The notes beneath the pieces were generated by a model, which was given only the letters and a program-made list of their open reading frames with translations, searched no databases and was not told the origin of the DNA. A DNA stretch of 60,048 nt from Haplomitrium mnioides. Its lineage: Eukaryota; Marchantiophyta; Haplomitriopsida; Calobryales. The translations under genes and the position numbers were made by a program. The DNA lies in contig JBNGIS010029945.1 of assembly GCA_049999725.1 (NCBI GenBank), positions 1 to 60,048 of the forward strand, in the 5' to 3' direction. Below, in pieces: positions 55,573 to 60,048 of the stretch (within the stretch, counting starts at the first letter, position 1; each line of letters opens with the position of its first letter).

Positions 55573-57324
55573 TGTCGCGTGGCAGTTTTCTTGTTCTTGG
55601 AATACGCGGGGTATATGGCTGTAGAGAGTGTTATGCAAATGGCAGAACATCTGTTGTTTCAGTGGTTTGGAATGAATATCTTTGACAAAGATTTAGGTTC
55701 TCATGCCTTTCCTGGATTCAATAAATGTTCGATCACAAACCAAAAAAAAAATAGTTTTCTCCAACTCTTTGTTCGAGTGTTGTCAAGGAGAATGCATGGG
55801 TTGCTTGTTGCTAAGGTCTGAAACTCTCAAGCTGAAAACCAGGGTGCAAGATAAATCTGTATGAAAATTTTCAGCTCAAAATCTTGAGCAAATTGATCAT
55901 TACTCTCAAAGATTCAATGTTGTTTGAGAAAAACCGAACAAAATAACACCCCTAAACTTCATAGGTAGTAACTTCTTCACTTCAAAGAGAATAGTCTTGA
56001 AATTTCACACACTATTGTACCATGCAACCATCTTCAGGTTCCCGAATTCTTAACTGATACTCTACTCTTTACAGGATGCAAGAATTCACAACTCAAAGTC
56101 GAATAAGGAGTGAATTTGAAACAACCTTTCAATCGGTACTCAACTTCAACTCGCTGTTACAGAACAACCCTAACTCCAAATGAATCAAAACTTGTTTTCA
56201 AATTGTAGCCCTTGTTGTCAACTTTCCAATGATACTCTGTTTGATTTCAGATCTTTTGTATACTTGATTCTATTGCTTAAAAGACAATCTGCCCTTCAAT
56301 TTGACCCCTTCACCTTCAAACGCTCATAAGTATTGTTCTAGAGCTCCAAACGACTTGAAAGTTGTTGCAAAGGGATGCCACTCTTCTTGAGCTTTTGATC
56401 CTTGCCTTGTACAAACTCCTCTCCCACTAGAAACTCCTCGAACCTTCAGAAAAACGAACTACCTCCTCTCATTCTTTTAGGTTTTTACTAACTTCAAGTT
56501 AACTCACTTTTGTTTCTTTCATCTTTGTTTCTTGTCAGCACAAATAGCTTATGTTCTATGGTTCTTATATCAAAAGAAAAGTTAAACTTGAGTTCTCTTC
56601 AATTAGATGACTATTTGGCGACGCTCCACCAGTTGCAGCTCTGACTATTCAACATTTACCGAAAACCCGAAACACCCTTCGACGACTATTTGAGAAACAC
56701 CTCTCCACATCAAGTCAGAATGTAGATGGTGTGGTTCCATCGTTCTCCATAGGTGATGATTGGCAATAAAATAGGAATCGGTGAATTCATCACCGAAGTT
56801 AGAAACTAATCACCGAAGTGATACACTATCTACTATCGAAAGTGGTCTCGAGGAATTATCCGCAGCCCAATGAAGAATGGATTTGGAAGAGGAAAATTAG
56901 GAGCAACAAACAATCCTCTGTCAATTTCCAAGATTTTCACCCATAAGATCCTTCAACTCCACCGTAGAACTTCTGTGCCTTGAGCGCCCACTCTCCTCTT
57001 CGATATCTCTCCCTTCAATGCTTGTTCCCCTTCGATGATCCCCCTTTCTTCCCCGCTGCTTTCTTTCTTATCTTCAAAAATATCTTTGCGCATAATCCAA
57101 AAGAATCTATAAACAACCAATAGGATGGTCTTGTCCTTACCTACAAGATCTCGAGAATCTTCCACGTAGTACAAGCAAACTCTACTTTTGCGTTTCTAGA
57201 AGCTTCTTGATAGATGCCTTGCCGCTGCTTCTTGAATTTTCTCCAAACTTATCCATGGTAAGAGTGATTTGTTTTTCCCTTCTTCTTGTTATCTTTCACA
57301 CACTTGCCGAACCACAACATGACA
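55573..57324 (-). repeat. 3' LTR of element G (1752 bp)
   Basis: On the minus strand it starts TGTCATGTTGTGG (57324) and ends CCACGCGACA (55573). It aligns along its length with solo LTR D at 14471-16237 (1767 bp). A 13-base purine tract lies at its start. The pol frame of G reads into it by about 25 codons. Confidence 0.87.
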
Positions 57325-58783
57325 TCCACCCCCCTCTGAACTGGTGCATCCTCTGGTAGGCACCAAGAAGGTAAACGTTGTGGTCGACATGAGAGAGTTT
57401 CTCCTTCTTCTAAAGTGAAGTCCTCCTTCTGCTCTTCTGGACTTTCTTCCTCTTCAAATACTAGCATGTCAGCTCCAATATCCTCCATAACATTTTCTTG
57501 GTCCCGTTGCTTGAATAGTTTCACCCGCTTTCCTGCAATTGGAACTTTGAGCAAAGTCCCATCCAACTCTCTCAAGGTATATGTGACATTGTCATGCACA
57601 ATTACCACTACATACGGTCCAATCCAGCGTTTAGAAAACTTCCTCACCGTACTATGCTGGTTATCCAAGCTGTTGTCATAAACCAATACCCAATCTCCCT
57701 CTTGTAAATCACGTGGTCTCAATCTATGTGTTTGATCAAATCTGATTTTGTTTTTCAGCCTTGCTCTCTTCAGCCTTTCTACTGCTAACTGGATATCTTC
57801 AAGCCTCCTCTCCAATTGCTGAATCCGAAGTGTAAGCAACTCCTCTAGCGATATCTGATCTTGCTAAGGTAAGACACTCCAACTCAAGATAGTCTCCTCG
57901 ATAGGCATGATAGGTTTATGCCCTTGCATTAACTCAATTGGCATATAACCAGTCACTGAGCTATGAGTAGTCCTATCAGCCCATAATGCAAATGGTAGTA
58001 GCTTTGCCACTCACCGGCTCTCCCTCTATATGCTTTAACAAGAGCCTTCACAATAGGAGGATGCCCACGCTCACTCTTTGCATTCCCTTCAGGATTATAT
58101 GCTATAGTGAGAGTAAGCTTGATCCCACATCTTTGAAAGAATTCTCTAGCTTCATGAGTATTTAACTCTCCTCTGTTAGCTGTGATCTTTCCCACACAAC
58201 CATATCTTGACACCACATCTTCTAGCAAAAACCGACAAATATTCTCTATGGCCTTGGTTCTCAATCCTCTTCTTTCCACTTGATTGGATAAATCTTCTCT
58301 TGCTAGGATCAAGTACTTCATTTGCCACACTCCTGGAGGCATAGCAATAAGATCCACTACCCACTTATAATGCAAAGCAAGTGGATACGTTGGATATAAC
58401 CCATCTCTGTGACGAAGCTCTGAATATATCTGATAGGTTTGACAAGACTCTACAAAAGAAACCACATCCCTATACATATTTTTCCACCAATATTTTTCCT
58501 TCAATTTTACAAAGGTGCCATAAATTCCCCTATGCCCAGCCCATAAGCTACAATGAAATTCATTCATCAACTCTTTTTGTGTCTTTTTCTCACACACCAC
58601 CCTTCGTGGTATATCATGGTCTCTTTTTGCCCTCTTCCATAATAAGTAGCCTTTTGCCAAGAGATAGTTGTAGGCTTTCTGCCTTACTTGCCTGGATTGA
58701 GCTTCACTCCATTCTGGTTTTCTCCTCAATGTGCTTAAATAATGGCCAATATCCAGCCACTCTCCTTCATAAAGCTCTTGCAT
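57249..58783 (-). pseudogene. Element G integrase
   Basis: Minus strand 58783-57953 is open for 276 codons: ELMNEFHCSLWAGHRG and YWWKNMYRDVVSFVESCQTY (HHCC module with the last Cys changed to Tyr), HYKWVVDLIAMPPG (first catalytic Asp), YLILAREDLSNQVERR, RYGCVGKITANRGELNTHEA (second catalytic Asp changed to Asn), LTLTIAYNPEGNAKSERGHPP (catalytic Glu present). After a frameshift it continues to 57249: LELLTLRIQQLERRLEDIQ-like coiled region, RDLQEGDWVLVYDNSL and RKFSKRWIGPYVVV, typical integrase C-terminal features. It is the best-preserved pol piece in the window but inactive. Confidence 0.87.
57325..57337 (-). promoter_or_regulatory. Polypurine tract of element G
   Basis: Minus strand AGAGGGGGGTGGA directly abuts the LTR start TGTCATG. 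Confidence 0.8.
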
Positions 58784-58801
58784 GAATGGTTCTTCTCTCT
58801 T

Positions 58802-59646
58802 TTATGTACGTGAATAAAATTCAGTGTCTACATCATCAATGTCTTCAACCATCTCGTCCTCTTGCTCATATCTAGCTCTAGAGAGCATATCTACCACTGG
58901 ATTATCCTTTCGTGCTATGTGTTTGAATTCTGGATTCAATGACTTGATATAGGCAATCCAGCGCAACATTGCAATGTCAAGCGTGTTGCAGTTGGTAATC
59001 ATCCTCAACAAAGGTAAGCAATATGTTTCCACAATTAGTGGTGCTCCAATCAGGTATTCTTTCTCAGCTTTCATAGCTACAACCACCCCCCATAACTCTC
59101 TTTTCACTTGTGGATAGCTTATTTGTTGTTTGCTCAACACTTTTGCTCCAAACTGAATTGCAAACCGATTTCCTTCCTTATCATTTTGCCCAATGGCCCA
59201 ACCTATAGCAATAGGACTGGCATCTACAGTCAAGATCACTGGCTTCTTATTTTCATAGCTCACCCTTCGAAGAACAAGCTGAGAAGATAATAATTTCTTC
59301 AGCTTTTGCACTGCTGTGGTATGGATATCTTCCCACCAAAACTCTTTTCCTTTGCGCAACAAATTGTACAAAGGATCTGCCACATGTGCAAAATGAGGGA
59401 TCCACACATGGTAGAAGACACCTGCTCCAAGAAATCTGTGCACCTCTGTTGTTGAGCTACATGTATCCATCAGTTGTTGAATGGCATCAATCTTCTTTTG
59501 ATCGGGTTTTCGGCCAAACCAGCCACATAGGTGCCCAACAATCACAACCTCACGAACTCCAAAAGATGATTTTACCCCTGACAATGTTAAATGTACTTCT
59601 TCCAACCTTGTCAAAATCTAATCACAATCGGAAATATGATCCATGA
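58802..59646 (-). pseudogene. Element G RT C-terminal part and RNase H
   Basis: Minus strand, open for 270 codons from 59614: LTRLEEVHLTLSGVKSSFGV, LCGWFGRKPDQKKIDAIQQL, EVHRFLGAGVFYHVWIPHFA (RT thumb region), then RNase H with VILTVDASPIAIGWAIGQ (catalytic Asp), SYPQVKRELWGVVVAMKAEK (Glu) and LRWIAYIKSLNPEFKHIARK, NPVVDMLSRARYE. The frame extends to 59646 (ISDCD before LTRLEE), just downstream of where the YxDD box should be, and is cut there by LTR H. Confidence 0.87.
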
Positions 59647-60048
59647 TGTCAGCCGGTGTTTTGGGGCTCTAAAGCTGAATGCATGAAATCAGAAGCACCA
59701 CGGGCAACATTGTCCCTTTGCGAGTGTGAAGGCATCTCAAGAACAGCTGATTACCTCAAACAGCTGTTAAGAGCAGGGTGCATGAGTCCTGGGAGGGAAA
59801 CAGGACCATGGCGGAGGAGGAAGAAGCAGGGATCATCCACAAGAACACCCGAAGGCACTCCGAAGGAAGGCAAATCGCGGGGGTCCTACACCGGCCGCAA
59901 ATCGGGAAACGAGTATCAGGGACTGAGAGGAGGAGGTGAGATCTTCACAAGGGCGAGCAAGGCCAGGGAAGAGGGACGCCTCGATCCCGCAAGCAAGAGC
60001 GAACCCGGTCGAGGCAGATCGAACACTCCATCCGACTCGGTAAGTCCT
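59647..60048. mobile_element. LTR H: start of a further LTR element inserted in the RT of G
   Basis: TGTCAGCCGGTG begins exactly where the RT reading frame of G ends. The first twelve bases match the LTR start of element C's 3' LTR (TGTTAGCCGGTG) but for one, so H belongs with the A/B/C superfamily by its end sequence. The remainder is GC-rich with no gene and continues out of the window. Its orientation is suggested as plus only by the TGTCA start, which is symmetric with a TGACA end. Confidence 0.5.

Larger units (their letters stand above)
55573..59646 (-). mobile_element. Element G: Ty3/gypsy retrotransposon inserted in chromovirus F
   Basis: Minus-strand RNase H, integrase and 3' LTR are in view; the 5' portion is cut at 59647 by LTR H and lies outside the window. 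It interrupts the integrase codon series of F. Lineage within Ty3/gypsy not resolved; no chromodomain is seen after its integrase. Confidence 0.87.

Noticed and set aside
1-60048. CRISPR arrays, bacterial operons, tRNA or rRNA genes
   Set aside because: No spaced direct repeats of CRISPR type, no cloverleaf-compatible sequence and no ribosomal RNA segments were seen; content is plant nuclear.

Overview
This is nuclear DNA of a land plant with a large, retrotransposon-filled genome. Plant origin rests on two germin-like protein genes (about 40.2 and 43.5 kb) and on plant-type Ty1/copia and Ty3/gypsy elements. A broken gene resembling the DUF7869 family leans me toward a non-flowering lineage (bryophyte, lycophyte, fern or gymnosperm). 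That placement is inference. I see no tRNA, rRNA, CRISPR or bacterial-style operon.

Left part (1-33962). A decayed copia element (Copia-1, + strand) runs in from the left edge and ends in a short LTR at about 3642. A host-like coding remnant follows (3643-4210) and resumes at 32344-33962. It is split by a 28.1-kb nest. The outer element, A (4211-32338, +), has 5-bp duplications GACTC on both sides, and each of its LTRs is 2385 bp once insertions are removed. Its 5' LTR carries a 4248-bp solo LTR (B, duplication GAGAG). Its internal region carries a related minus-strand element (C, 13702-26864). The 3' LTR of C carries a 1767-bp solo LTR (D). Element C lacks about 1.4 kb covering the gag zinc knuckles and the protease active site.

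Middle (34030-45200). A 4.3-kb array of a 63-bp repeat (about 68 copies) contains a second-order duplication of about 1.5 kb. After an unassigned stretch comes the only convincing single-copy gene region: two convergent germin-like genes, about 73% identical in their mature parts by my hand alignment. Their promoters share a CACGTG core next to the TATA box and an almost identical TATA-to-ATG distance. A 141-nt foldback lies between them.

Right part (45200-60048). A minus-strand LTR-like remnant and a pyrimidine-rich zone of local tandem duplications lead into a second nest, all minus strand where orientation is known: copia element E is cut by chromovirus F, F is cut inside its integrase by gypsy element G, and G is cut inside its reverse transcriptase by a further LTR (H) that runs off the window. 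The LTR of G is the same family as solo LTR D in the first nest.

Nearly all element genes are dead. Stops and frameshifts are common, and several catalytic Asp residues have become Asn, as expected from G-to-A change in methylated DNA. Working genes here are probably only the two germin-like genes.
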